A stretch of 64,000 nt of DNA from UBA1952 sp965246855. Lineage in GTDB: Bacteria; Bacteroidota; Bacteroidia; Chitinophagales; Chitinophagaceae. The stretch is from NCBI GenBank assembly GCA_965246855.1, contig CBDFFP010000005.1:818516-882515 (forward strand), read 5' to 3'. Made by a program: the position numbers and the translations under genes. Below the pieces are notes generated by a model that saw only the letters and a program-made list of their open reading frames with translations, did no database searches and was not told the DNA's origin. Of the stretch, positions 35,853-44,256 are shown piece by piece. Numbering within the stretch: the first letter of the stretch is position 1; every line of letters starts with the position of its first letter.

Positions 35853-37082
35853 TTACGGAATGCCCGCCGCCTGCATCGCTACCGAAAACACCACGAGCGC
35901 AACGCCCAGTTTGGGCATCCACCGGAAGCGCGCCAACTGCGGCCACAAGAGCGCCAGAAACAGGAGGAGGAAAACCTGAAAATCAAACGTGTAGCGCGCG
36001 CCGTATTGCCGCCAACCCGTGCCCATAATGAGGAAGATGGTAATAGCGATTGGAACAGCAGCTATCCAACATGCAGAAGTCGTCCAACGGAAAAAACGGT
36101 TGTTGTCTCCGCCAGAAAAACGGTTTTTTATCCAGAGAAGCAGCGCCGGAAAAATCAGGAAGAAAAACGGCGAAGCCCAAAGAAATCCAAAACCTTCCGG
36201 CTCATCCATCACGAACGGCACGCGCGGAATAAACGTGGGCGCATGAAGCACTTCTACGTAGAAATTGTAAGGCAGATAATGGAGCGAGAAGTAGCCGTGC
36301 TGCTGAAAGGATTTCACGAAGTGTTCGTCCATCAAATGGAAGCGCAGTCCGTTCTCCCAAACGTCGCTGAAGCGCGCATAGTTGTAGGCCGCATTCACCA
36401 CACTGAAAGCGACAAAAGGCAAGAGGAAAAGAAAGGCGCGCCGCAGGTGAACTTTCCACGGCAGACCCGCATTTTGCGCCACATAAATCAGCCAGAAAAA
36501 CAGCCCCGCGAAGACCAGCGTGTTGCGGCAATACACGGCGAGTGCAAACAGCAATCCCGACCAAAACCAACTTTTGTTTCGCACAAAAAGCAGCATTGCC
36601 GGAAGCAGAAAAGTCTGCGCCACTGTCTGCGCAAAAAACCACGTGTTGCCCGGCGGTGCAAGATGAAACTGCGTCGTTCCCAAACCCCAGAAAGCACCTG
36701 CCCACGCAAGTGTTTTGTCGGGGAGTGGATGGCCCGCACGCTGTGCAAATTCCCGTAGCAGCCGCATCACAAACCATACGTTCAGCAGCCCGGCCAACAT
36801 CCCCGGAATGCCATCGGGAAAGCCGTTTCCAAATAAGGCCACGAGCGGCAGCCAAACCAGTGCCGGAACGGGCGGCCAGTAGAGGAAATACTTCCCGCCA
36901 AAGAACACCAGATCGTGGGTGTTGGAAGGGTTCGCCAGATACAGTTTCCCTTCCAAAAATGCGCCCGCCAATTCCCGGAAATAGTTGAGTTGCCCCGGCC
37001 TGATGAAGATGCCATACACCACGCCGCAGAGTAGCGGAACCCACACAAAAGGAGACCGGAACCGGGCAAAAAATGGATGCAT
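35853..37082 (-). CDS. Polytopic membrane protein, probable GT-C-type glycosyltransferase
   Basis: 409 residues from MHPFFARFRSPFVWV; a more distal ATG adds 15 non-hydrophobic residues. About ten transmembrane helices. The first large loop contains LANPSNTHDLVFFGGKYFLYWPPVPALVW, the shape of the first periplasmic loop in GT-C enzymes where a catalytic Asp is held. Convergent with the oxidoreductase gene, only 30 bp between stops. Confidence 0.72.
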   Translation of the reverse strand: MHPFFARFRSPFVWVPLLCGVVYGIFIRPGQLNYFRELAGAFLEGKLYLANPSNTHDLVFFGGKYFLYWPPVPALVWLPLVALFGNGFPDGIPGMLAGLLNVWFVMRLLREFAQRAGHPLPDKTLAWAGAFWGLGTTQFHLAPPGNTWFFAQTVAQTFLLPAMLLFVRNKSWFWSGLLFALAVYCRNTLVFAGLFFWLIYVAQNAGLPWKVHLRRAFLFLLPFVAFSVVNAAYNYARFSDVWENGLRFHLMDEHFVKSFQQHGYFSLHYLPYNFYVEVLHAPTFIPRVPFVMDEPEGFGFLWASPFFFLIFPALLLWIKNRFSGGDNNRFFRWTTSACWIAAVPIAITIFLIMGTGWRQYGARYTFDFQVFLLLFLALLWPQLARFRWMPKLGVALVVFSVAMQAAGIP

Positions 37083-37152
37083 AGGAAAGAGAGAAGGTGT
37101 TGCTTTTGGAGTGAAGATTCCCGGCAAGGCTTCAAAAATAACGCGTTGCTTC

Positions 37153-38403
37153 CTATGGATTTCCTGTCAGCCACAAGGTAAACAGGTAAATCAACAGGCC
37201 CACCAGACCACCCACCAACGTGCCGTTAATGCGGATATACTGCAAGTCCTTTCCCACTTCCAGTTCCAATTTTTGGCTCAATTCCCGCGCGGGCCAGTTA
37301 CCTACGGTGTTGGAGATAAGCTCGCCCGCCGAGTCTTTGTAGCGCAGCACCGCGCTGTATGCCTGCACCCGTGCCCAGTTGTCAATCCGCGCTTGCAGGG
37401 CTTCGTCCGTCGCCAGTTTTTCCACGCCTTCCGCCAGTGCTTTCTGGAGGTAGCGCATCGCCGAAGTGTCCGGCCCGCCCAGCTCCTGAAGCAAAATGTC
37501 CTTCAGCTTTGTCCACGCTGCCAGCGCGTAGTCTTGGAGTTTTTCTTCCGGCAGCAGCGCCGTCTTCAGGGATTGAAACTTCGCTTCCCACTGCGGTTCC
37601 TGCGTCAGGCGTTCTGCCCACAGAAGCAGTTCCCGGCTGATTTCCTGCCGGATGCGGTGGTTCGGGTCTTCGGCAATTTCGCGGAAATATTGGGCCAGCC
37701 CGGTGGTGATTTTCTCGGCCAGCTTGTTGTTCACGAAGCCGGGAACAAAGAAGTAGCTCTCGCTTTTCACCCGTTGCTGTACCAGCGTTTCCTGCTCCAG
37801 GATAAAGGTGCGCATCTTGTCGGCCAGCAGGGTTACTGCCGCTTCGTGTTCGCCTTTTTCTACTGCATAATGTACGCCACTGCTAATGGATTTGCTCAGG
37901 GGAATTTCTTCCAGAAGCTTTTGTCCCTGCTTCGCCAGAAAGGCCGCGATAAACGCGTTGTCAGTGCGGCGCAGAATGTCCGTCAAAAGGGTTGCTGCTT
38001 CGGTCAGAAGAATCTGCTGGTGCTTCTCGCTCTGCAGCCATTTCGCCAGCATTCCCGACGGTTTCAGCTTGGATAAATAGGGCCGCAGATTGGCCGGCGT
38101 CAGGAAATTGCCCACCACAAATCCGCCCAGATTATCGCCGATGCGGCGCTTGCCGCGCTCTATCAGATTGGTGTGCGGAATAGGGATTCCCAACGGGTGA
38201 TGGAACAAGGCCGTCACCGCAAACCAGTCGGCCAGCGCACCCACCATCGCGGCTTCTGCAAACGCATTCAGCGCACGAACGCCCCCGTTGCCGTGTTTCA
38301 TCCACAACAGCGTCCCGATATAGAGCGCCACCATGAAAAAGAAAAGGCCCGTGGCAATGGCTTTGTGGCGGCGAAGCTGCTTTTGTTTTTCTTCGGTGGA
38401 CAT
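37153..38403 (-). CDS. DUF445 domain-containing membrane protein
   Basis: 416 residues. DUF445 (YjiN-like) is marked by AEAAMVGALADWFAVTALFHHPLGIPIPHTNLI and RIGDNLGGFVVGNFLTP near the N terminus, an amphipathic helical middle, and the final hydrophobic hairpin INGTLVGGLVGLLIYLFTLWL. Function unknown; the N-terminal half lies in the membrane and the rest is probably periplasmic or cytosolic coiled coil. Confidence 0.9.
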   Translation of the reverse strand: MSTEEKQKQLRRHKAIATGLFFFMVALYIGTLLWMKHGNGGVRALNAFAEAAMVGALADWFAVTALFHHPLGIPIPHTNLIERGKRRIGDNLGGFVVGNFLTPANLRPYLSKLKPSGMLAKWLQSEKHQQILLTEAATLLTDILRRTDNAFIAAFLAKQGQKLLEEIPLSKSISSGVHYAVEKGEHEAAVTLLADKMRTFILEQETLVQQRVKSESYFFVPGFVNNKLAEKITTGLAQYFREIAEDPNHRIRQEISRELLLWAERLTQEPQWEAKFQSLKTALLPEEKLQDYALAAWTKLKDILLQELGGPDTSAMRYLQKALAEGVEKLATDEALQARIDNWARVQAYSAVLRYKDSAGELISNTVGNWPARELSQKLELEVGKDLQYIRINGTLVGGLVGLLIYLFTLWLTGNP

Positions 38404-38632
38404 AGATTGTTGGAGCGTTGGGATGTTGGAGGCTTCGCGTTGGAATGGCTAAAGCCGTTGAAGCTTGATGTGCGGGAGAAACAAAGTTCTCTTAAAAAGC
38501 ACGCCGGTAAAAAGCACGCCGGGCGTTATGAACCCTACTACACCACTATTCTACCAGCTTATACTTCGAGTGTGCAATACTCCAGCGCCGAAGACCTCCA
38601 ACTTTCCAACGCAAAGCTTCCAACAGAGAAAC
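38404..38632. repeat. TCCAAC mini-hairpin repeat clusters, copy 2
   Basis: Left part (38405-38461) reads GTTGGA five times with GGCTTCGCG and GGCTAAAGCC between them. Right part (38590-38630) has TCCAAC units around GCAAAGC. Between them AAAAAGCACGCCGG occurs twice in a row (38494-38521). No gene fits in this 230-bp gap. Confidence 0.75.
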
Positions 38633-40246
38633 CTACGAGCTACACGAAAGCATTCCACAGCCCGGTTTAGAAACTGCCCAATCCGGTTGCTTTTGCGCCA
38701 GTTCCGGGAAGCGGTTTTCATACGGTGTTTGCAGCGCAACTCCCAACTTGCCCAAGGGTGCTTCACCTCCCCTTTCCAATGCTTCAATCGCTTCGTGAAG
38801 CTGATAGTTGCGCAGGATAAAACGCGGGTTTGTGCGCTGCATTAACGCCGTTCTTTCTTGCGGATTTCCTTCTGCAATCACTTGCCGGTAGCCGGCCAGA
38901 AAACGGTGCAGCAAAGTAGTTGTTTCTGCCTTTGGCTCTTTGTAAAGCGCAGACGCGAAATGCGCTGCATCATCCGCCTCATCTCCTTCCAAAGACAGTG
39001 TTTCCAACTGCTGAAAGAACAGCGTATAATCGGGCTTTAAGGTCTGCAACAATTCGCCCAGCGTTTCTGCCAGGAGCAGGCTCTTTTCGTCTTTTGAACC
39101 AATGCCCATTTTCGCTAGCATCATCATTTCGTAAGCGCCGGAAAAGTGCGCGTCAAAGCTTTGCAGAGCAGCATCCAGTGCTTCTACTTCCGCCAGCGGC
39201 GAAAGACTCATGGCGAGCCGCGCAAGATTCCATTTTGCAACCTGCGGCTGCTGTCCGAAGGCATAGCGACGGCCCGGCAGGTCGGTGGTATTGGGCGTGA
39301 AAGCCGTGTCGTAAGCGTCCAGCATAGCGTATGGGCCATAGTCAATCGTGAGGCCGAGGATGCTCATGTTGTCGGTGTTCATCACGCCGTGTACAAAGCC
39401 CACGCGCAGCCAGTCGGCTATCAAAAAAGCCGTGCGCTTCACTATTTCTTCAAACAAGCGAACCACTGCATTTTCTTCGTTTTGAAACTGCGGATAATGA
39501 CGGGCGATCACCCAATCCGTGAGTTGCTTCAACAGCTCCGTTTCGCCTCGCGAATACAGCAGTTCAAAATGGCCGAAGCGCAGAAAAGACGGGGCTGTGC
39601 GCAAGACAATTGCGCCGAGTTCGGGACGCGCGTTGCCGTTGTAAAGAATGTCGCGGATCACGTCGTCGCCGGTGGAAACAAGGCTCAGCGCGCGGGTGGT
39701 GGGAATACCGAGATGATACATGGCTTCGCTCATCAGGTATTCCCGTACTGAGGAGCGCAGCACAGCGCGACCATCGCCGCGGCGGGAATAAGGTGTTGGG
39801 CCTGCGCCTTTTAATTGCAATTCCTCCGTCGTTCCGTCTGGTTTTTTCCATTCGCCGAGCGCAATGGCGCGCCCATCGCCCAACTGGCCTGCCCAGTTTC
39901 CGAATTGATGTCCGCCATAACAGCCCGCGTAAGGCTTCATGCCGGGCGCAAGCGCATTGCCTCCGAGAACCGAAATCTCTTCTTCGTTTTGGGGGCGGGA
40001 GATGCCAAGTTTCTTTCCTAAATCCTCACTCCATGTCAGCAGCTTTGGGGCCGCTACGGGCGTGGGCCGGGTGGCGCTCCACAACACGCCCGGCGTTTGG
40101 CGCGGCTTGAGGTCTCTGGAGTCGTCGCCGGGAAAAGCGGCGGTGAAGGCAGCGGTATAATTAGGGGAAAGAATCGTTTTCACGAGGTCAAGGGATTGGG
40201 GCTTAAAAGCATACGAAAATGAAGCCGTGAGGGGCAATAAATCCAA
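38633..40246 (-). CDS. selO: Protein adenylyltransferase SelO (YdiU)
   Basis: 537 residues. A pseudokinase-fold AMPylator. Visible: YAGCYGGHQFGNWAGQLGDGRA, LQLKGAGPTPYSRRGDGRAVLRSSVREYL, GVMNTDNMSILGLTIDYGPYAMLD (metal-binding Asn and Asp) and the C-terminal GCGMLSCSS with the paired Cys of the redox switch. It AMPylates Ser/Thr/Tyr of metabolic enzymes during oxidative stress. A GTG 21 codons in is an alternative start. Confidence 0.95.
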   Translation of the reverse strand: MDLLPLTASFSYAFKPQSLDLVKTILSPNYTAAFTAAFPGDDSRDLKPRQTPGVLWSATRPTPVAAPKLLTWSEDLGKKLGISRPQNEEEISVLGGNALAPGMKPYAGCYGGHQFGNWAGQLGDGRAIALGEWKKPDGTTEELQLKGAGPTPYSRRGDGRAVLRSSVREYLMSEAMYHLGIPTTRALSLVSTGDDVIRDILYNGNARPELGAIVLRTAPSFLRFGHFELLYSRGETELLKQLTDWVIARHYPQFQNEENAVVRLFEEIVKRTAFLIADWLRVGFVHGVMNTDNMSILGLTIDYGPYAMLDAYDTAFTPNTTDLPGRRYAFGQQPQVAKWNLARLAMSLSPLAEVEALDAALQSFDAHFSGAYEMMMLAKMGIGSKDEKSLLLAETLGELLQTLKPDYTLFFQQLETLSLEGDEADDAAHFASALYKEPKAETTTLLHRFLAGYRQVIAEGNPQERTALMQRTNPRFILRNYQLHEAIEALERGGEAPLGKLGVALQTPYENRFPELAQKQPDWAVSKPGCGMLSCSS

Positions 40247-40293
40247 AATTCAGAAACCAGAAAACAAGGCACAAAGTTCCCGGAGGTTGGGGC

Positions 40294-40324
40294 TTTGCTT
40301 TTTGAAAAGAGGCGGATAGCTTTG
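40294..40324 (+). promoter_or_regulatory. Bacteroidota-type promoter TTTG-N19-TAGCTTTG
   Basis: TTTG at 40294-40297, 19-bp spacer, TAGCTTTG at 40317-40324, then 26 bp to the ATG of the DUF1572 gene. Perfect consensus. Confidence 0.8.
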
Positions 40325-40350
40325 GAGTTTCCCTCCTGATTGATTACTCA

Positions 40351-40905
40351 ATGAACTTCTCCTTTCTCCCCAACACCATTGCGCTGTTCCAATACTACAA
40401 AGGGCTGGCCGATAAAGCTTTTGCGCAGCTTTCCGATGAAGCACTTTTTGCGCAGCAAGGCGCGGCCAACAGCATTGCTGTAATCGTGCAGCATCTGGCG
40501 GGAAATATGCAAAGCCGCTTCACAGATTTCCTCACTACCGACGGCGAGAAGCCAAATCGCAACCGCGATGGGGAATTTGAGACCCAAAACCTTTCCCGCG
40601 AGGAACTGCTAAAAAAATGGGAAGGCGGCTGGGAAATCTTGCTGAATACCCTGCGTGGCCTTTCCGAAGAAGACCTCTCCAAAACCATTTATATCCGCAA
40701 CGAAGGCCACAGCGTGCTGGATGCGATTCTGCGGCAACTGGCGCATTACAGCTATCATGTAGGGCAGATTGTACACAGCGCCAAGCTGCTTCTGAGTGAT
40801 GAACATTGGCAATCCCTCACCATTCCGAAAGGCGCTTCCGGCGACTACAACGCGACGAAATTTTCGCAGCCGAAAACCAACCGGCACTTCACGAGAAACG
40901 TGTAA
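40351..40905 (+). CDS. DUF1572 (DinB-like) protein
   Basis: 184 residues. The four-helix DinB fold carries VQHLAGNM near residue 48 and QLAHYSYHVGQIVHSAKLLL, which supplies the three metal-binding His residues. Many members are metal-dependent thiol transferases or have no known activity. The end is basic (KTNRHFTRNV). It is transcribed alone from a strong promoter. Confidence 0.9.
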   Translation: MNFSFLPNTIALFQYYKGLADKAFAQLSDEALFAQQGAANSIAVIVQHLAGNMQSRFTDFLTTDGEKPNRNRDGEFETQNLSREELLKKWEGGWEILLNTLRGLSEEDLSKTIYIRNEGHSVLDAILRQLAHYSYHVGQIVHSAKLLLSDEHWQSLTIPKGASGDYNATKFSQPKTNRHFTRNV

Positions 40906-40946
40906 ACAGATGGTCTGCGGTTTGGTTTTTTTAAAAGCATTTGCCC

Positions 40947-41930
40947 ATGCGTTTCTTTCTGTTTTTGCTCTTGTTTCCGGGCTTGGCTGCGGCTCAGAAA
41001 ACGGCGCTTCACCCGTGGCCTCTTGCGGAAAACAGGAGGGGCGAAAGGCTGTTTTTTGTGCCCGATGCAGCAGATACTTCGCGTTATACCGGCTCGGTGG
41101 AAACCACGACTGGAAAAGTGATTCTCCCCAAGGGCTTTATCCTTCTTTCCGGTTATGAGGACGTTCCCGAAAAAGAACTTTTGGGAAATTTTGTGCTTAT
41201 CGTTCCGCAGGATTTTAAAGAGCCGGTTACAGATACGGCCATGCATTATTCCTATGGTTTTGCCACCTTCAATCAGAAAGGACAGTTTTTGAACCATCCT
41301 TTCATTTTCGACAATGGTCCCGACTACTGGCGCGAAGGGCGACGCCGCGTGGTGGAGAACGGCAAAATGGGTCTTGTGAATCGCATGGGAAAGGCAGTGA
41401 TTCCAGTAGCCGGATATCGTTTCTTGGAAGTGGCGCAAAATGGAATTGTTTTTGCCTGCCGCGATTGCAGTTTCTACAATCCGCATCCCGAAAAAGACGA
41501 GCACGGCGGTGTTTTCCGGGGCGATGACTGGGACGCGCTGGACGTGGACGGAAAGCTGCTGGCGCGACATATTTCTCCACAAGAAAGAAGGAACGACAGC
41601 GGCAGCGCGTGGCGGCAGAAAAGACCTTCTAAAAGGACGTCTTCTCTTACGCGAAAACTGGCTTCACAACTTCTGCGCCTGCCACAAACCGCTGCTCATG
41701 CACGGCTGTATAGTACACCGCTCCGCGAGCTGCGGTATGTGTGTTATGATGTGCCATCCGCGCAATGTCCGTACTATCATTTTGGGCTGGAAAGCAAAGA
41801 AGAAAGCTCTTTTCCGGCGGATGATATGCAGGTGCTGATTTCGGCGGACGGAAAAACCATTTTCCACCTGGAGGAAGACTTGCAACGGCTGGTGCCACTG
41901 AAGGAATGGAAAATTCAGGAAGGAGAATAA
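40947..41930 (+). CDS. Secreted WG-repeat-like protein
   Basis: 327 residues from MRFFLFLLLFPGLAAAQ, a signal peptide; a TTG two codons earlier is not needed. One WG-type repeat is visible (VVENGKMGLVNRMGKAVIPV). Downstream RDCSFYNPHPEKDEHGG holds a Cys pair and several His. Presumably periplasmic or surface. It is convergent with the DUF481 gene. Confidence 0.72.
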   Translation: MRFFLFLLLFPGLAAAQKTALHPWPLAENRRGERLFFVPDAADTSRYTGSVETTTGKVILPKGFILLSGYEDVPEKELLGNFVLIVPQDFKEPVTDTAMHYSYGFATFNQKGQFLNHPFIFDNGPDYWREGRRRVVENGKMGLVNRMGKAVIPVAGYRFLEVAQNGIVFACRDCSFYNPHPEKDEHGGVFRGDDWDALDVDGKLLARHISPQERRNDSGSAWRQKRPSKRTSSLTRKLASQLLRLPQTAAHARLYSTPLRELRYVCYDVPSAQCPYYHFGLESKEESSFPADDMQVLISADGKTIFHLEEDLQRLVPLKEWKIQEGE

Positions 41931-41947
41931 CGCCGGGAGCCACTTTT

Positions 41948-42685
41948 CTAAAACCATCCGTCCAGCGTGATGCCGAAGGTGAAGAGGAGATTCTCACGGC
42001 TTGTGCGCGACACTTTGTTGTAGGTGAACGCCGTAGTAAAGCTCATCCATTTGCGCAGCTTCAGGCTAAGGCTGTTAGTGGAACGCAGGATATAGTCGTC
42101 GCTGTTCTGGAGGGAATTCTGGATAAAACTGGTGCTTTCAAACGTAACCATTTGCCGCCAGCGAAAGCGCATTCGCAGGCGGAAGGAATTGCGGATGGTG
42201 CGGTAAAAGCTTTGCGCCGTATCGCCGGTTTGCAGCGAGCTGTATTCATACAAAAGGCCGTTGCTGACGTTGAGAAAAACACTGTCGCCCCGATCCAGAA
42301 AACTATAAGCCATGCCGCCGCCGCCCTGCGTGCGGTTTGCCACTTTCAGCGAGTAGCTTTTCTCAAAACTGCCCAGCCCCCAGTAATAAAAACGCGGCAG
42401 GCGGCTGCGGAAGTTGAAGTCGAGCGTGCTGTTGAAATCGTTGTTGCTGAGCTGGCTGTTCTGCTTTCCATAAATCCAGGAGGCCATTGCATTGGCGTCC
42501 ATGCGTTTGCCGCGTGTTCGCAGTCGCAAGGCATTGGTGAGCAGGTAAGCGTTGGAGCGGTCTGTATGATTGATGATACCCGTCCCGGTGAACTGCACAT
42601 TGTGGCGTATAGAATCGCTGAACTGTGCCCGGAGTTTTAATGGAAATAACAGACACAGGCAGAAGAGAAGTTGGGGAAAGCGCAT
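41948..42685 (-). CDS. DUF481 family outer membrane protein
   Basis: 245 residues from MRFPQLLFCLCLLFPLKLRAQ; the frame opens 38 codons earlier but that part is low in coding character. Alternating beta strands (SKLRKWMSFTTAFTYNKV type) end in ENLLFTFGITLDGWF, a terminal aromatic that suits BAM-inserted outer membrane barrels. YdiY-like. Function unknown. Confidence 0.8.
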   Translation of the reverse strand: MRFPQLLFCLCLLFPLKLRAQFSDSIRHNVQFTGTGIINHTDRSNAYLLTNALRLRTRGKRMDANAMASWIYGKQNSQLSNNDFNSTLDFNFRSRLPRFYYWGLGSFEKSYSLKVANRTQGGGGMAYSFLDRGDSVFLNVSNGLLYEYSSLQTGDTAQSFYRTIRNSFRLRMRFRWRQMVTFESTSFIQNSLQNSDDYILRSTNSLSLKLRKWMSFTTAFTYNKVSRTSRENLLFTFGITLDGWF

Positions 42686-42862
42686 CGGGCAAAAAAAGCC
42701 AAAACGGAAAGTGTCAAAGTTCTGGCGGCCCGAAGAAAGAGGAGCATTGAATAAGCTTTCCCCCCCGGAACCAGGGTATCCATTTTCTTTTTTCTTCAAA
42801 TAAATTCTCTATTACTTTCTTTCTGCATTGCGGTTAGCTTTGTGCTTTGTTAAAAGCTCCAG

Positions 42863-43678
42863 ATGCGAAAAGCCATTCTGTTTTTACTGTTTCTTTTTCA
42901 GTGGGTTGTCGGCTTTACACAAGGCGCAATCAAAGTACGTCGTCCTGTTATTGAAGCGCCTCCGTTGCCAACAGGGCGGGCCAATGTTTGGTTTATCATC
43001 GTGCCGGTTACATTGGCCATAGCACTGGTTGTTTACATATGTCTGCGCGTCCGTAAAAGAATATTGGAGCGTAAATATTCCGGGTCTTCTTCCAAACGAC
43101 GCCGCCACAAAAAAAGGTCATCAAGTGCCTCTTCATCAGGTAGTTCCGGCGCTTCCGCTGCGGAATCTTCCTCCGGTATTCCCCGTTCTTCCCGTTCCTC
43201 CGGCTCTTCTTCCGGTTCTTCCTCTTCGGGCAGCCGCTCACGGAGCTCTTCTTCCCGGAGCGGAAAGAGTTCTTCAGGCAGTTCTTCTTCCGGAAGACGC
43301 GGCTCGCGCTGGACCGCAGCTCTTGAGAATCAGGCGTCCAGCTTATTACCCGGACAGCCGGACGTTTTTTATATGCCGCCGCCGGACGCAGGTGGAAAAT
43401 TTAGTGCTTCCACGCAGAAATTCCATACAAATGATCGTCCTTATCAATTCGTTGTTCTGCCGGATACGCCCAACGAAGCCGTCTTGCGTTTTGCCGGAAA
43501 TGAAACCGAATTGCGCGCAGCCCACGAAGCCAATTTGCCGGAGTGGCACATGATGTGTAAAGTGAGCGGTTTCCCCGGCGCGGAAGGTGCCGGATTTACC
43601 CAGCAGCCGGGCCAGGCCATGAAGGAAGAAGGCATCTGGGTGATGAAGGAGAAGGTTCACATTCACTTCAACGGCTGA
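42863..43678 (+). CDS. Membrane protein with a Ser/Arg-rich low-complexity region
   Basis: 271 residues: signal peptide, a short stretch, a transmembrane helix (FIIVPVTLAIALVVYICLRV), then about 85 residues almost entirely Ser, Gly, Arg and Lys (about residues 70-150), then a folded C-terminal domain (FYMPPPDAGGKFSAST to the end). The disordered linker would be cytoplasmic and strongly basic. No family is recognised. A TAGCTTTG box lies at 42835-42842. It and the lipoprotein at 43681 look like one unit. Confidence 0.7.
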   Translation: MRKAILFLLFLFQWVVGFTQGAIKVRRPVIEAPPLPTGRANVWFIIVPVTLAIALVVYICLRVRKRILERKYSGSSSKRRRHKKRSSSASSSGSSGASAAESSSGIPRSSRSSGSSSGSSSSGSRSRSSSSRSGKSSSGSSSSGRRGSRWTAALENQASSLLPGQPDVFYMPPPDAGGKFSASTQKFHTNDRPYQFVVLPDTPNEAVLRFAGNETELRAAHEANLPEWHMMCKVSGFPGAEGAGFTQQPGQAMKEEGIWVMKEKVHIHFNG

Positions 43679-43680
43679 GG

Positions 43681-43944
43681 ATGAAAACCCGGCTTCTGCT
43701 TTTTTTATCGGTGACCCTGCTTTCCCTCGCCTCCTGCGATTCGTGGCAGGAAGGCTGGACAGAAGAATACCAAAATCAGTTTAAGGAAAGCTGCCTCAGC
43801 GGTGATGGACGTCTCCACCCAGACCCCAAAATCTATTGCGACTGCGCGCTGCAAAAAACCATGCAGCACTACCCTACGATAGCCGCTTTTATGGAACAGA
43901 AAGACACTGCCGGATACCGGAAGGCATTGATGGCTTGCCCGTAA
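43681..43944 (+). CDS. Small Cys-containing lipoprotein
   Basis: 87 residues with a lipoprotein signal (FLSVTLLSLASC). The mature part has four more Cys: ESCLSGDG, YCDCAL and MACP, spaced as in small Bacteroidota lipoproteins of unknown role with possible two disulfides. It starts two bases after the previous gene's stop. Confidence 0.7.
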   Translation: MKTRLLLFLSVTLLSLASCDSWQEGWTEEYQNQFKESCLSGDGRLHPDPKIYCDCALQKTMQHYPTIAAFMEQKDTAGYRKALMACP

Positions 43945-43985
43945 GGTCTATTCTAAAAATCGGAAGAAGGGGTTTGTTGATATTA

Positions 43986-44071
43986 TTTTGTCACCCCGCC
44001 GCAGGGTAGGTTCTCACAGCCGGGCCGTATTTCCTTCTTCCAGGATTCCGCTTTTCGGCAGAATGACAAAG
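43986..44071. repeat. REP-like element (TGTCACCCCG ... GAATGACA)
   Basis: Starts TTTTGTCACCCCGCC and ends CGGCAGAATGACAAAG with about 60 bp between. Same outer logic as the elements at 5328, 51911 and 53191. Confidence 0.6.
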
Positions 44072-44132
44072 CAGTACCTACGAAAAGCACTGTTCTTTTG
44101 ACAACCCTTTATTTTTCGGATGGGCTCTCCTC

Positions 44133-44216
44133 GGGGCTTGCCCCGGGAAGTTGGGGGCAAACCCCGAAGAGCTGGGGGCTTGCCCCGAGAGGCTGGGGGC
44201 AAGCCCCAAAAGGCTT
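44133..44216. repeat. Tandem array 4: four units of 21 bp
   Basis: Four consecutive 21-mers: GGGGCTTGCCCC or GGGGCAAGCCCC (a perfect hairpin) followed by a 9-bp purine-rich linker ending GCTG or GTTG. Loop TT alternates with AA in successive units, which lets neighbouring stems pair with each other. A 22-bp direct repeat (AACCCTTTATTTTTNGGATRGG) lies on both sides (44103 and 44220). The 43945-44256 gap holds this and the REP-like element, no gene. Confidence 0.88.
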
Positions 44217-44256
44217 TATAACCCTTTATTTTTAGGATAGGTTTTTAAAGGTGTTA

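Noticed and set aside
41906..42640. 244-codon plus-strand frame opposite the DUF481 gene
   Set aside because: The minus-strand protein has a signal peptide, beta-barrel strand pattern and terminal aromatic; the plus frame has none.
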